Shown here: positions 7,101 to 14,628 of the stretch, in pieces
Numbering within the stretch: the stretch's first letter is position 1
Layout: every line of letters begins with the position of its first letter
Assembly (NCBI GenBank): GCA_028819775.1
Contig: JAPPKV010000115.1
Span: forward strand, 1 to 18,646
Direction of reading: 5' to 3'
Source: Gammaproteobacteria bacterium
GTDB lineage: Bacteria; Pseudomonadota; Gammaproteobacteria; Pseudomonadales; Azotimanducaceae_A
DNA length: 18,646 nucleotides
Program-made: the position numbers and the translations under genes
Notes under the pieces: model-generated
What the model saw: only the letters and a program-made list of their open reading frames with translations
What the model was told of the DNA's origin: nothing
Database searches by the model: none

Positions 7101-8452
7101 CAGCCGGGATCGCCACGCCCTAGAGCACCGCAGCGACGGCATAGGCTCGAGGCTCCGTCCTCGCGCGGAATGTAGTAATCCACCCCGAAATCGTTCCGGC
7201 TGCGGTCCCGGACCGCCTCGACGAGTTTCCCGCCGGCCGCCCTGCCAACGTAGTAGTGCTGTCCGCACTCCCGACAGAGGGCGATCTCGAGCGGGTGTGC
7301 GGGCAATCCCTCCTCGGCTTGTCCGGAGACGCGATTCAGGACGACGCGATCGCTTTCGTTCTCGTGGAGGAGAAACGCGCCTTCGAGCGCGCGGACGAGG
7401 ACGTGGTAGCGGCGAACGTTCGCATCGCGCTTCACCGCGGATCCGGCGTCCTCATATCGGCCGAAGACGACTCCGTGAGCAGGAACGGGCTCCCCGAAGA
7501 GGGCCTCCGCAAAACTCGCGACGGCCCGCCGGTCGTCTTCGCTGCGGCCCGAGGCGATGGTCGCGCTCGTCGCAATGCAGCTAAAGGACTCGGATCGTCC
7601 ACCGTCGCGCAGCCGCTGCTTCAGTCGACGCAGTAGCATGGCCATCTCGATGCCCTTGGCGCCGCGGTAGGAGTGCGCCTCGTCCAGGACCAAGAACCGC
7701 CAGCGCGCCGCGCGTCCTTGATCGAAGAGGGGGCTGTCTTGCGGGCGAATCAACAGGTACTCCAGCATGGAGTAGTTCGTGAACAGGATGTGCGGGGGAT
7801 GCTTCCGCATGTCCTCACGGAACACCATCTCTCCGGGCAGCGCATTCCTTCCGCGTTCGGCTCCATTCCGATAGCGATCCCGGACGTCGTTCGGTGTCTG
7901 TCCGATGTACTGGCCGAAGCGGAAGCCGAATTGGGACCCACTCGCTTGCAGTTCGGCCACTAACCCGCCAAGGCGTTCCCGTTGGTCGTTGACCAGGGCG
8001 TTCATCGGATATAGCACCATCGCGCGGACGCCGGGGCGTCCGAGCGTTCCCGCCAGGTACTCCTGGAAGAGCGAAAACAGGATCGGATAGAGGAAACACT
8101 CCGTTTTCCCGCTCGCGGTGCCGCTGGCCACGACGACGTTGAGGTCTTCCAGGTGGGCAGCACGAATGGCTCGCTCCTGGTGGGCGTGGAGGTTCCCGTC
8201 GATGAGGGTGGCCAAGAGCGGATCGGCCTTCCCGGGAAACGCCTCGCGCGCAAGATCGGAAGCCCGGATGCCCGGAGGGAAACGCCGTCCGCGCTCTGGA
8301 TATGGCCCCTTGAGAAGCTCCTCCCCACGGAGCGCATCTCGGAAGGAGTCCCTCAGCACCGGGTCGCGGAAATAGAACGACGTCGTCAAGTAGCTGATGT
8401 AGCGGGACCGAAGCGTCGCGACCCAACGATCGATTTCACTTTGATCGGGCAT
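4199..8452 (-). CDS. SF2 DEAH helicase with DUF1998/MZB-type C-terminus (defence-island type)
   Basis: This 1417-residue superfamily 2 helicase shows a Q-like motif (LHAHQERAI, ~88-96), Walker A GTASGKTE (111-118), DEAH (257-260) and SATIAS (296-301). The second RecA lobe has FEVGVDLGDLEVTFLR and the motif VI stretch AQRVGRAGRR. Cysteine pairs suggest zinc ribbons in LCRECGQHY, CRRCGALGRG, ECARCGYTRG and WECGTCARVA. The C-terminus carries the DUF1998-like SLGHELKTDVVRARF and the MrfA-type cysteine cluster CGCDRSCYGCLRSY. Such helicases translocate on nucleic acid; relatives are MrfA (DNA repair) and the Druantia/DISARM/Dpd-type defence helicases. At 1417 residues it is shorter than typical DruE. 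I chose ATG 8452 over TTG 8467 because GAAGGAG lies 6 bases upstream of it. It follows the 799-residue gene after about 96 bp, probably in one operon. Confidence 0.9.
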   Translation of the reverse strand: MPDQSEIDRWVATLRSRYISYLTTSFYFRDPVLRDSFRDALRGEELLKGPYPERGRRFPPGIRASDLAREAFPGKADPLLATLIDGNLHAHQERAIRAAHLEDLNVVVASGTASGKTECFLYPILFSLFQEYLAGTLGRPGVRAMVLYPMNALVNDQRERLGGLVAELQASGSQFGFRFGQYIGQTPNDVRDRYRNGAERGRNALPGEMVFREDMRKHPPHILFTNYSMLEYLLIRPQDSPLFDQGRAARWRFLVLDEAHSYRGAKGIEMAMLLRRLKQRLRDGGRSESFSCIATSATIASGRSEDDRRAVASFAEALFGEPVPAHGVVFGRYEDAGSAVKRDANVRRYHVLVRALEGAFLLHENESDRVVLNRVSGQAEEGLPAHPLEIALCRECGQHYYVGRAAGGKLVEAVRDRSRNDFGVDYYIPREDGASSLCRRCGALGRGDPGCGCGSAIRVEKCDNRPKHPDQLKECARCGYTRGGVGDPVQEIVHGADGPNAVLATAVHGLLPSEARKILAFADSRQDAAFFAWYAEDSYATVRDRNLMLRALRMARNPGPEDGGSLSVEDLGHRLQRVRQRCGVDSASVTAETALRRAYTSLLAEALTEDTRLSLAGVGLAKWHVLLPPGIAPPPEMRSPPWSFTASEALELLEHLLDLFRLNRAVSLPVAPEFPGWKDVSRRPQQAFVRNTTARLERNQRKWGGPHAAVVQHFLPRLLEDTGQTDGERKAEAEALMTAVWTALMHHYDQASEEDRLLERTGKAGAFRLNSEWLRVRSADVSELWECGTCARVATRNLRGVCPRNRCSGTLVSADPERLARNHYRSLYELPDLPARLTAAEHTAQLSDEKARARQEQFKEGGIHLLSSSTTFEVGVDLGDLEVTFLRNVPPEPFNYAQRVGRAGRREESGLALTYCRRSPHDLHYFANPNDLIGGAVVPPRLLLRNPQIITRHLTAVALSEFFRFPENAARFETVATFIGGDWRNPSAAESLRSFCERNRPLATTLREIVPSELHGQVGLTDDSWVSRIGGPGSRLAEATAEVCDEYRKTQRARDEAVQLEDYRRAHRAKRRLRTIADQRAVSFLARKAIIPKYGFPVDVVELHTGASSAGESVELSRDLGLAIAEYAPGSSVVANKLEWKSCGIRRIEGKEPGARHYTYSEAGQFDSEPYVEGERSEKHQRKYVVPEFGFVTPYWEEPEPPERRGERLFSTRPFFKGFQNPGAPHEEHFFGVGVTPAVPGELVVLCEGRQQNGFFLCRECGKHEAKPLPAHSTAEGRKCNGLFRRFSLGHELKTDVVRARFPDPLSDWDRHSVGYALALGAADAVAVPERDLNVTLAPDAIILYDDVPGGAGLVAQLTDSTSFRRVLERARARVDGGCGCDRSCYGCLRSYRNQFAHPHLDRTVALKVIESALRRG

Positions 8453-8548
8453 TGGTGACTCCTTCAATCGACTCCAATTGCGACGTGATTCTCCGTCTGA
8501 CCTAGCTGGAGACCATCGTCCGCCCCGGCCGGAGCCGTCTCCGAATGG

Positions 8549-10948
8549 TCACTTGCTCGCTTGCCCCGGGACTATCGAAATCTTCAATCCGAGGAGCTGC
8601 TTGGCCAGCTTCAAGTTCTGGTCCTTCGTTCCTCGAGCAGCGGAGACTGATTGTCGGGGTACTTCAACGATCAGACCGCGTCGTGGGTGTAGTTGGCGCA
8701 CGTCGATGACTTGTGTTGGGTGAAAGGCGTTGCGGGCCAATACCCTTGGATCTGGATCCCACGGAATAACGTCAATCTGCTCGCCATCAAGCGCTTCACG
8801 TATGGCCTCGATCCGAACGTTCGCCGGCCCACGGCAAGCAGCCACGGGATCAACACCGGGCGCGCTGCTGGACACTGCAATCTTCGATCGGATCCGGGGG
8901 ATTCGGCCCAAGGCACGAATCTCGATAGTTCCCTGGCGCACCTCCGGAGTCTCCCGTCGGATCAGGCGCACGGGAGTCGCCGTGACGCTCGTGTCTGAAA
9001 AACCCAGCACCCGCTCCGGTTGCACCACCAGGACATCGACCGGGGGGGCTTCACTGTTGGGTAGGCGGATCTGCAGGACGGCGCTGCCCACGTTCTCGCT
9101 GAGAATCGGGTAGTCGGCGAATGCTCCCAAGTCCAGGCGGCAGCAACTCTTGCGCGGAAAACGCCGATCCGCGCGCGCTTCAAAGGATCTGTACTCACCG
9201 TCCAGGCCGATACTCAGCCCTGGAAGTCGAAATGGCATCAAGATTTCCAGCGCCTCTCCGGGCCTTCGAAACTCGCTGCGCGACATCTCGATGGGTCGAT
9301 CCGTCCACACTGCGCTTCCCTCCAGACGCCACCAGATGCGTGGTAGGTCGACGACGACGTTCACTTCGTCCATCCCCTCCCGAAGAAGGAGTCGGACTTC
9401 GTCGCCGTCCGGCGTCGGTTCGACAGCTACGGCCCCGTCATCGAGCCGAGCGTGCTTGCTCCGAATACGTGGAACCAAGGGCCCGCCACGCCGACCGACG
9501 AGCTGGACCGTTGTCACCTTCGTTCCACTGGGTGGTGGGATCAGTACGCGCTCCTTCCGGAACTCCTCACCATCCACGAGGATTTCCTTAAGGTCGGGCC
9601 AGTAACGAAAGGCCGTGCTGTCGTCTTCCCGGGTCTCTCCAGGCCGATACGTGCGTAGAAAGAACCGTCCTCGACGCCCGTCGAGCCAATCGGAGAGTCC
9701 GTTGCTCGCGAGAAAGTTCTGTGCTTTCCAACCTTCCGGGCGCTCGTCACCGATGCGTGCCCACTCGATCCCCTCGGTGGATTTCAGCCGGGGAGGTTCG
9801 ACGAAGAGGTCTCCATCGTCCGAGTTGTCGAACACCGTATCTCCGGTCAGCGATGCCGTGCGGCCCGTCTGGAGGGGCCACTTTCCGATGGCGCCCAGGC
9901 TCTCCGAACCGTTGTCGCCCGGAGGGGTGACGAAGTGGGCAAGGAACTCGGGATCTGAACAAGGTTCCGGTTCCCGAAACTCGGTCCCGCTTCTGGATTC
10001 TGTCTGCGGCGCGATCACGAGGAATTCCCCGTTTCCGATCCGGCGGCAATGGCGTCCAAAGGATCCCTCGCCGGAGCGCGGCAAACGGAAAATGAGCGGT
10101 TCTCTTCCGTCGAACAGCGGGATGTTCTTGGACTCTGCGCCCTCACCCTTGAGGCTGATTGACCCGCTGAACCGGGGCAATCGGTACTCGCCCTCCTCCG
10201 CTACCAGTTCCTCTCCACCTAGGTGGACGCTGGTCACGCCCAGGTCGGACGCGACTCTGAGGAAGATCGTCCATTCCAGCCCCTCTCGGCGGCAACATAG
10301 TTCGGGCGGGCGAGGGTGATCTGCGTCTCCACCACCGCTGTGCTCTCCATTGTTGGATCGTCGAGGCCCGAACCGCCACGGTTCTCGCGGTGTACGCGGT
10401 CCTTCGTCCGATGAGGGTCGGGAAACCCGTGGCGCTCGCGGGGGCTTTGCGCGGACAGATGGCGGGATCGGCTCGGGCTCCACGGGCGGGGGCGTCGGTT
10501 CCGGCTCAGGCTCCAGAGGCGGAGGTGGAGGTGGAGGTTCCGGCTCGGGCTCCACGGGCGGACGCGCCGGTTCCCGCCCCGGCTCCACGACTGGGGGCTT
10601 GGGTTCCGGCTCCGGTTCCTTCGGCGAAAGGGTGGGTTCCGGCTCGGGCTCCACGGGCGGACGCGCCGGTCCCGGCCCCGGCTCCACGACTGGGGGCTTG
10701 GGTTCCGGCTCCGGTTCCTTCGGCGGGGGCGCGGGTTCCGGCTCGGCCTCCTCGGGCGGAGGCGCTGGCTCCGGCTCGGGCTCCACAGGCGGACGTGGAG
10801 GTTCCGGCTCGGGCTCCACGGGTGGAGGCGGAGGCTCTGGCTCGGGCTCCACAGGCGGAGTTGGAGGTTCCGGCTCGGGCCGCATCAGACGGCGTAGCCG
10901 ACGCCGGACGTTCTTGACGAAGTTCCAGAAGGACTTCAGGAACTCCAT
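8549..10948 (-). CDS. Pro-Glu-repeat protein with large beta-rich domain, helicase partner
   Basis: This 799-residue protein belongs to no family I recognise. Residues 1-22 (MEFLKSFWNFVKNVRRRLRR plus LM) form a basic amphipathic helix that could bind membrane or nucleic acid. Residues ~23-175 are Pro-Glu repeats of the type VEPEPEPPPPP, including two copies of a 33-residue unit. Residues ~175-230 are a basic, disordered linker. The remaining ~560 residues alternate short hydrophobic strands and turns (for example VNVVVDLPRIWWRLEG), suggesting a chain of beta-sandwich, perhaps Ig-like, domains. No catalytic motif is obvious. There is no signal peptide. ATG 10948 has a GAGG-like site just upstream. 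Its position directly before the helicase gene, with the same strand and a short gap, suggests a functional partner, comparable in place only to DruH before DruE. Confidence 0.85.
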   Translation of the reverse strand: MEFLKSFWNFVKNVRRRLRRLMRPEPEPPTPPVEPEPEPPPPPVEPEPEPPRPPVEPEPEPAPPPEEAEPEPAPPPKEPEPEPKPPVVEPGPGPARPPVEPEPEPTLSPKEPEPEPKPPVVEPGREPARPPVEPEPEPPPPPPPLEPEPEPTPPPVEPEPIPPSVRAKPPRAPRVSRPSSDEGPRTPREPWRFGPRRSNNGEHSGGGDADHPRPPELCCRREGLEWTIFLRVASDLGVTSVHLGGEELVAEEGEYRLPRFSGSISLKGEGAESKNIPLFDGREPLIFRLPRSGEGSFGRHCRRIGNGEFLVIAPQTESRSGTEFREPEPCSDPEFLAHFVTPPGDNGSESLGAIGKWPLQTGRTASLTGDTVFDNSDDGDLFVEPPRLKSTEGIEWARIGDERPEGWKAQNFLASNGLSDWLDGRRGRFFLRTYRPGETREDDSTAFRYWPDLKEILVDGEEFRKERVLIPPPSGTKVTTVQLVGRRGGPLVPRIRSKHARLDDGAVAVEPTPDGDEVRLLLREGMDEVNVVVDLPRIWWRLEGSAVWTDRPIEMSRSEFRRPGEALEILMPFRLPGLSIGLDGEYRSFEARADRRFPRKSCCRLDLGAFADYPILSENVGSAVLQIRLPNSEAPPVDVLVVQPERVLGFSDTSVTATPVRLIRRETPEVRQGTIEIRALGRIPRIRSKIAVSSSAPGVDPVAACRGPANVRIEAIREALDGEQIDVIPWDPDPRVLARNAFHPTQVIDVRQLHPRRGLIVEVPRQSVSAARGTKDQNLKLAKQLLGLKISIVPGQASK
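10440..10880. repeat. Nested GC-rich coding repeats (Pro-Glu region)
   Basis: The segment repeats units such as GGTTCCGGCTCGGGCTCCAC, which on the minus strand encode VEPEPEP. A near-exact 99-bp tandem duplication, with copies starting at 10536 and 10635, encodes two 33-residue blocks with core EPEPKPPVVEPG. The near identity points to a recent expansion. The plus-strand frame here is a Gly/Ser-rich shadow. Confidence 0.88.
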
Positions 10949-11114
10949 GGCCTCGGCCTACCCGAGGACTGGGCCTTCGGGACGTGGGAACCGGGCCCGA
11001 AGGGGAGACGGGGTCGCAGCCAGTGCCAAGCAAGCAGCGCCGCACAATGGGTCAAGGGCGTCCCAGCGCGTTTCGGGATGCAGACTCGAATCAGTATCGG
11101 TCACTTCGGAACCA

Positions 11115-11267
11115 TCAGAACGGAAACTCGTCGAAGAACATCCAGCCGAAGAGGACGAAGAAGATCAGTCCGAAGATGGCCAGTTTGAGGAGGACGATCA
11201 GGGCACCCACGAAGATCGTGTACCCGACAAGGGCCTTCTCGTCGTTCGGCTTCAGGTTGGGGTTCAT
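11115..11267 (-). CDS. 50-residue membrane microprotein
   Basis: The sequence opens MNPNLKPNDEKALVGYTIFV and is strongly hydrophobic from residue 13 to 45, with one lysine (K28) in the middle, and ends WMFFDEFPF. It could be one long membrane helix or a tight helical hairpin. I chose ATG 11267 because a G-rich stretch (GGGGGG) lies just upstream and the ATG overlaps the stop of the preceding ORF as ATGA, a hallmark of translational coupling. A longer in-frame ORF from 11453 has an unconvincing N-terminus. The 799-residue gene begins 166 bp downstream on the same strand. I know no family. A role anchoring the neighbouring helicase module at the membrane is inference only. Confidence 0.65.
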   Translation of the reverse strand: MNPNLKPNDEKALVGYTIFVGALIVLLKLAIFGLIFFVLFGWMFFDEFPF

Positions 11268-11488
11268 GACTGCCCCCCCACCACGACGGAGGGCGTTGTC
11301 CTCTCCTTTCGCTTGAGTCGGTGGCACTCCTCCAAGGCACCGGAGGGCGTACCGAGGTACACCCGGGCCTCGAGTGCTCCATCCCTTCGCCCCCATTTTC
11401 CAAGAGTCGCGATGGCCACGGCCCAGGAGATCGTCGAGTCGACGCGCTCCCACCCGAGTGTCGTCCCGGCGAGAATGCTGCCAGCCAT
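11264..11488 (-). CDS. Small ORF upstream of, and overlapping, the membrane microprotein
   Basis: This frame encodes a 74-residue protein beginning MAGSILAGTTLGWERVDSTI, with a mildly hydrophobic middle and a basic C-terminal part (ECHRLKRKERTTPS). Its TGA overlaps the ATG of the 50-residue gene (ATGA at 11267-11264), which is the main support. A GATAAT-like sequence lies about 13 bases upstream of ATG 11488, and no good ribosome site is seen. An upstream TTG at 11569 in the same frame is less likely. I recognise no family. It may be the first gene of the minus-strand operon, or a chance frame over the operon leader. Confidence 0.42.
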   Translation of the reverse strand: MAGSILAGTTLGWERVDSTISWAVAIATLGKWGRRDGALEARVYLGTPSGALEECHRLKRKERTTPSVVVGGQS

Positions 11489-12011
11489 CACGCTTCTATT
11501 ATCCGATCCGAGAGCGACAGATCCCACCACCCTTTGGACGAGGCGAGCAGCGGGAAGGCATATCGGCAATTTGGAATCTAGATCTCATCAACGGAGAAGA
11601 GTTCGCGGGCGACGAGGCCGGGCCCTTCGAGGGGGATTTCGGCACGCCCTCCATTAGGGCACGCCGCCCTTCGACACCCGGACGGGCACGGCAGTCCTCG
11701 GCAAGAAGAAGCCCCTTCTTCCGACCGGCACCGACGGCCGCGGGCCAGCGTCACGCGAGCAGCTCGTTCACCGCGGCTCCACTCGTGGCTATCCGTCAGT
11801 GACATCGCCGAGTGTCACCATACCCGACGACACGCGAATGGCACTAGCGACTTGAGAGATCCTTCGGCAGAGCGAAGATTCCGTACCGTCAGCCCGCAGT
11901 CACGCCTACTGACGCACGCCAACCGTCGTCTGTCAACAGTCCTTCAGCACATCCTCACGTTATGATTCGACCGCTCACTGCCGCAGCCGGACTTAGGAGG
12001 GACTGGGACAT
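11489..12011. promoter_or_regulatory. Divergent intergenic region
   Basis: This 520-bp gap separates the minus-strand helicase operon from the plus-strand winged-helix gene and should hold both promoters. A 7-bp stem GAAGAAG/CTTCTTC with a CCC loop lies at 11705-11721. TATGAT at 11961-11966 is a fair -10 element for the plus-strand gene, with no matching -35. The 16-bp sequence CGACACCCGGACGGGC (11672-11687) also occurs at 4089-4104. I see no convincing gene in this gap. Confidence 0.5.
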
Positions 12012-12293
12012 TTGACTACACACCATAGCACTCAGAATTACGCAGATGCGCAGGAAGCCATCAAGATCTTGAAGTTGGCCATCTATCGGGTTCTGCTCGA
12101 CGCTGGCGCCAAGGGAATGAAAAACGCAGAAGTCGGACGAGTTCTAGGCATCTATGCCGGGCACGAGGGGCACGAGGGCCATATTCCTAGGACGCTACTC
12201 GGAATGATGCAGTCGGAAGGTGTTGTTGAACAGGATCAAAGAACGAAATCGTGGCGGCTTAGGATGATCGTCTCGGAGAGTTCCGAGGCCTAG
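12012..12293 (+). CDS. Small winged-helix protein, possible controller of the GHKL/receiver operon
   Basis: This 93-residue protein is a single helix-turn-helix-like domain: AIKILKLAIYRVLLDAGAKG, then MKNAEVGRVLGIYAG, then HIPRTLLGMMQSEGVVEQD, and the wing-like TKSWRLRMIV. A short His-Glu-Gly duplication (GHEGHEGH, ~56-63) sits between helices. I chose the TTG start at 12012 because AGGAGG lies 11 bases upstream and no ATG fits better. TATGAT at 11961 could be its promoter. It precedes the GHKL ATPase gene by 157 bp on the same strand, an arrangement like the small controller proteins in front of restriction-modification genes. The DNA-binding fold is inferred from pattern, and its target is unknown. 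Confidence 0.75.
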   Translation: MTTHHSTQNYADAQEAIKILKLAIYRVLLDAGAKGMKNAEVGRVLGIYAGHEGHEGHIPRTLLGMMQSEGVVEQDQRTKSWRLRMIVSESSEA

Positions 12294-12309
12294 AGTCATT
12301 CAGACTGCT

Positions 12310-12350
12310 GTCGCTTGGGGATTCACATGCAAATCCTGCCCAAGTGCGAC
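12310..12350. promoter_or_regulatory. Long imperfect inverted repeat between controller and GHKL genes
   Basis: GTCGCTTGGGGATT (12310-12323) pairs with AATCC TG CCCAA GT GCGAC (12332-12350), allowing small bulges, around an 8-base centre. It begins 16 bases after the winged-helix stop. It could be an operator for that protein, or an attenuator-type hairpin before the ATPase gene. No T-run follows it. Confidence 0.5.
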
Positions 12351-12425
12351 GCATCAATGTGTAGGCATGGACACGTGGAACGGGCACACCAAGTAGTCAT
12401 ATGCGGGGTTACTGACGGGAGTCCT

Positions 12426-12470
12426 ATGTCGCAGGACGAAGAATCTCGCCTTGGCCACTCCATACCTTGA
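12426..12470 (+). CDS. Possible 14-residue leader peptide
   Basis: ATG 12426 is preceded by GGGAG at ideal spacing (GGGAGTCCTATG) and opens the frame MSQDEESRLGHSIP, ending at TGA 12468-12470. This is only 4 bases before the internal ATG 12475 of the GHKL gene, which lacks a ribosome site of its own. The good site may therefore serve a leader that couples translation to ATG 12475. Chance, or a frameshift in the true start region, cannot be excluded. Confidence 0.3.
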   Translation: MSQDEESRLGHSIP

Positions 12471-14628
12471 CGTAATGCCCTCCGGTTCCACTTCTCAAAC
12501 CCTCTCGTTCCGCCCCCGTGCCCGACTCCTGCAGCTACTCGGGGATGAACTCATCGGGTCTCCTCGCCTCGCCGTCTTCGAGCTCGTCAAGAACGCCTAC
12601 GATGCCGACGCAAAAACCGTAACCGTGCTCATGGACGGACTGGGCGGCCCCTCCGCCAGCATCGTCGTACGCGATGACGGCGTAGGCATGACCCTCTCGA
12701 CCATACGCGATATTTGGCTGGTACCGGCTCACGACCATCGCGAACGTCAACGAACTGCAGGCGTGAGGACCGCCAAGAATCGCCTCCCGCTTGGCGAGAA
12801 GGGACTCGGACGGTTTGCCGCGCATAAGCTCGGCGACAAGATCACTCTCGTCACGCGGGCCATCGACAGTCCGGAGTGCACGCTCTCCATAGATTGGACC
12901 GATCTCGTCCGTCACAACGAACTTTCCGATGCAACTGTTACTGTTCGTGAACGTACACCTCGAGTCTTTGTCGGCGACTCGACCGGGACGCGTTTGACTA
13001 TATCCAACCTCCGGCAGAGTTGGCCACGCGGTGAAGTGCGGCGCCTCCAACGCCAGATCACCTCCATCTCATCTCCATTCCACCGGTCCTCGGACGATTT
13101 CCGCGCGCGGCTTCTTGTACCCGATCACCTGGAATGGCTGGAGGATCTACCAGACACCGTCGACCTCCTTCACCGAGCGCCTTGGCATTTCCGTTTTTCG
13201 TTTCATAACGGCCAATTCCGCTGGCAGTACAAGTTTCGCAGAATTCCCGCCATCAAGGTCCAACCCCGCTCGGCGCAATCCACGAATGCCTCTTTGCTCG
13301 TACGGCCCGCCGACCTCGAAGACGACGACACCCGCCGGCGCCGTCGGGCGGTGGTCGCCGATGCGTCGATCTCCGACGGAATCGGCCCAGTTACTGGCGA
13401 TCTGTACGTCTTCGACCGAGACAAGGAGGTCCTTGCTCGCCAAGGAGAGGGGCGACTCATAGAAACCTTCCTTGACCAAAACGGCGGCGTGCGCGTCTAC
13501 CGCGACGGCATCCGTGTTTACAACTACGGCGAGGTAGGCGACGACTGGCTTGGTCTCGATCTTAGCCGTGTCAACGCCCCGACGGTACGCATCAGCAGGA
13601 ACATCGTCGTTGGTGCGATCGACCTTTCGTTGGAAAATAGTCCGCTTCTACGGGAAAAAACCAACCGCGAAGGGTTCGTAGAGAACAGCGCGTTTCGTCG
13701 CTTTCGCGCAATTGTCCGCGGCGCGCTCACGCCACTCATTGCGGAGCGAAAGGTCGACAAGGACAAGATCCGAGTCCTTACCGCTCCATCCCGCTCTCCA
13801 GAGGCAGGCTCGATCATCAAGCCCCTAGGGCAACTGCGTCGAATCGCTCGGCGCCACGGGCTCCACTCAGAGTTTGAACCAATTATTGCGCGAATCGAGC
13901 GTCACTACCAGGATTTTCGCGACACCATGGTCCGCGCCGGTACAACAACAATCGGTATCACGCTCGTTTTCCACGAGGTCGAGCAAGGCGTGCGCAGCCT
14001 GTGCCAGATGATAGAGGCTCAGAACACCAATCCATCTCTACGACGTCGAGCACGAGATCTTGCTGCGTTGCTATCGGCGTTTGCGGATTTGGCCCGCCGA
14101 GGCGAGCGCAAGACGAACTCCTTGAACCTTCTGGTCCGACGAGCGCTTGAAATCAATCGCCTTCGGCTGAACAAACATGGAATTCAACTAGAAGCACCAT
14201 GCCTTGCTGATGCTGCCTCTGACATACACGCTGACTTCGTCTTCGGCACTGTGCTCGGTGCCCTCAACAACCTCATCGACAACGCGATCTACTGGTTGCA
14301 AGTCCGCTGGCCCGCCGACCAGACGCCACCCTCGCGTCGCCTCTACATTAGCGTCAATAGTACCCTTAGCGACGGTCCCGCCATTGTAGTGGCCGACAAT
14401 GGCCCAGGACTCTCCGACGAGCCCTCCGTTATCACCCAGCCGTTCTTCACACGGCGACCAGAGGGCATGGGCCTAGGGCTCTATTACGCCAACATTGTCA
14501 TGGAACTCGGCAACGGCGCGCTGGCGTTCCCGACCGCAGAGGAGGCCGAAGTTCCTGACGCGTTTGACGGTGCAATCGTTGCGCTGGTCTTTCCCCCTGC
14601 CGGAGGGCGAGCTAAGGCATCAACATGA
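12451..14628 (+). CDS. Dual GHKL ATPase: MORC/MutL-like N-terminus plus histidine-kinase-like C-terminus
   Basis: The open frame gives 725 residues from TTG 12451, or 717 from ATG 12475 (numbering below). The N-terminal Bergerat ATPase fold has the N-box FELVKNAYDADA (E36, N40), DDGVGM (D67) and the lid GEKGLGRFAAHKLG (107-120), as in MORC, MutL and Hsp90. The C-terminal region resembles a sensor kinase: an H-box-like LVFHEVEQGV (H500), second N-box NNLIDNAIYW (N603), DNGPG (641-645), FFTRRPEG, and GMGLGL (664-669). Two different GHKL domains in one chain is unusual. The stop overlaps the next gene's ATG (ATGA at 14625), so the receiver protein is its natural partner. No membrane segment is visible, so sensing is cytoplasmic. 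MutL/MORC-like ATPases beside C5-methylases and Vsr are known from a class of restriction-modification loci. Confidence 0.88.
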   Translation: MATPYLDVMPSGSTSQTLSFRPRARLLQLLGDELIGSPRLAVFELVKNAYDADAKTVTVLMDGLGGPSASIVVRDDGVGMTLSTIRDIWLVPAHDHRERQRTAGVRTAKNRLPLGEKGLGRFAAHKLGDKITLVTRAIDSPECTLSIDWTDLVRHNELSDATVTVRERTPRVFVGDSTGTRLTISNLRQSWPRGEVRRLQRQITSISSPFHRSSDDFRARLLVPDHLEWLEDLPDTVDLLHRAPWHFRFSFHNGQFRWQYKFRRIPAIKVQPRSAQSTNASLLVRPADLEDDDTRRRRRAVVADASISDGIGPVTGDLYVFDRDKEVLARQGEGRLIETFLDQNGGVRVYRDGIRVYNYGEVGDDWLGLDLSRVNAPTVRISRNIVVGAIDLSLENSPLLREKTNREGFVENSAFRRFRAIVRGALTPLIAERKVDKDKIRVLTAPSRSPEAGSIIKPLGQLRRIARRHGLHSEFEPIIARIERHYQDFRDTMVRAGTTTIGITLVFHEVEQGVRSLCQMIEAQNTNPSLRRRARDLAALLSAFADLARRGERKTNSLNLLVRRALEINRLRLNKHGIQLEAPCLADAASDIHADFVFGTVLGALNNLIDNAIYWLQVRWPADQTPPSRRLYISVNSTLSDGPAIVVADNGPGLSDEPSVITQPFFTRRPEGMGLGLYYANIVMELGNGALAFPTAEEAEVPDAFDGAIVALVFPPAGGRAKAST

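Noticed and set aside
4199..10948. Plain Druantia type III (druH-druE)
   Set aside because: Gene order is similar, but the helicase is short for DruE and I cannot recognise the partner as DruH. It is kept as an alternative, not as the call.
11268..11453. N-terminal extension of the membrane microprotein to 112 residues
   Set aside because: The added segment looks non-protein-like and overlaps the upstream 74-residue ORF; the ATG at 11267 has the ATGA overlap and a G-rich site.
10350..11657. 435-residue plus-strand Gly-Ser repeat protein
   Set aside because: It is the mirror of the Pro-Glu repeats; the minus-strand frame is longer, has a ribosome site and fits the operon.
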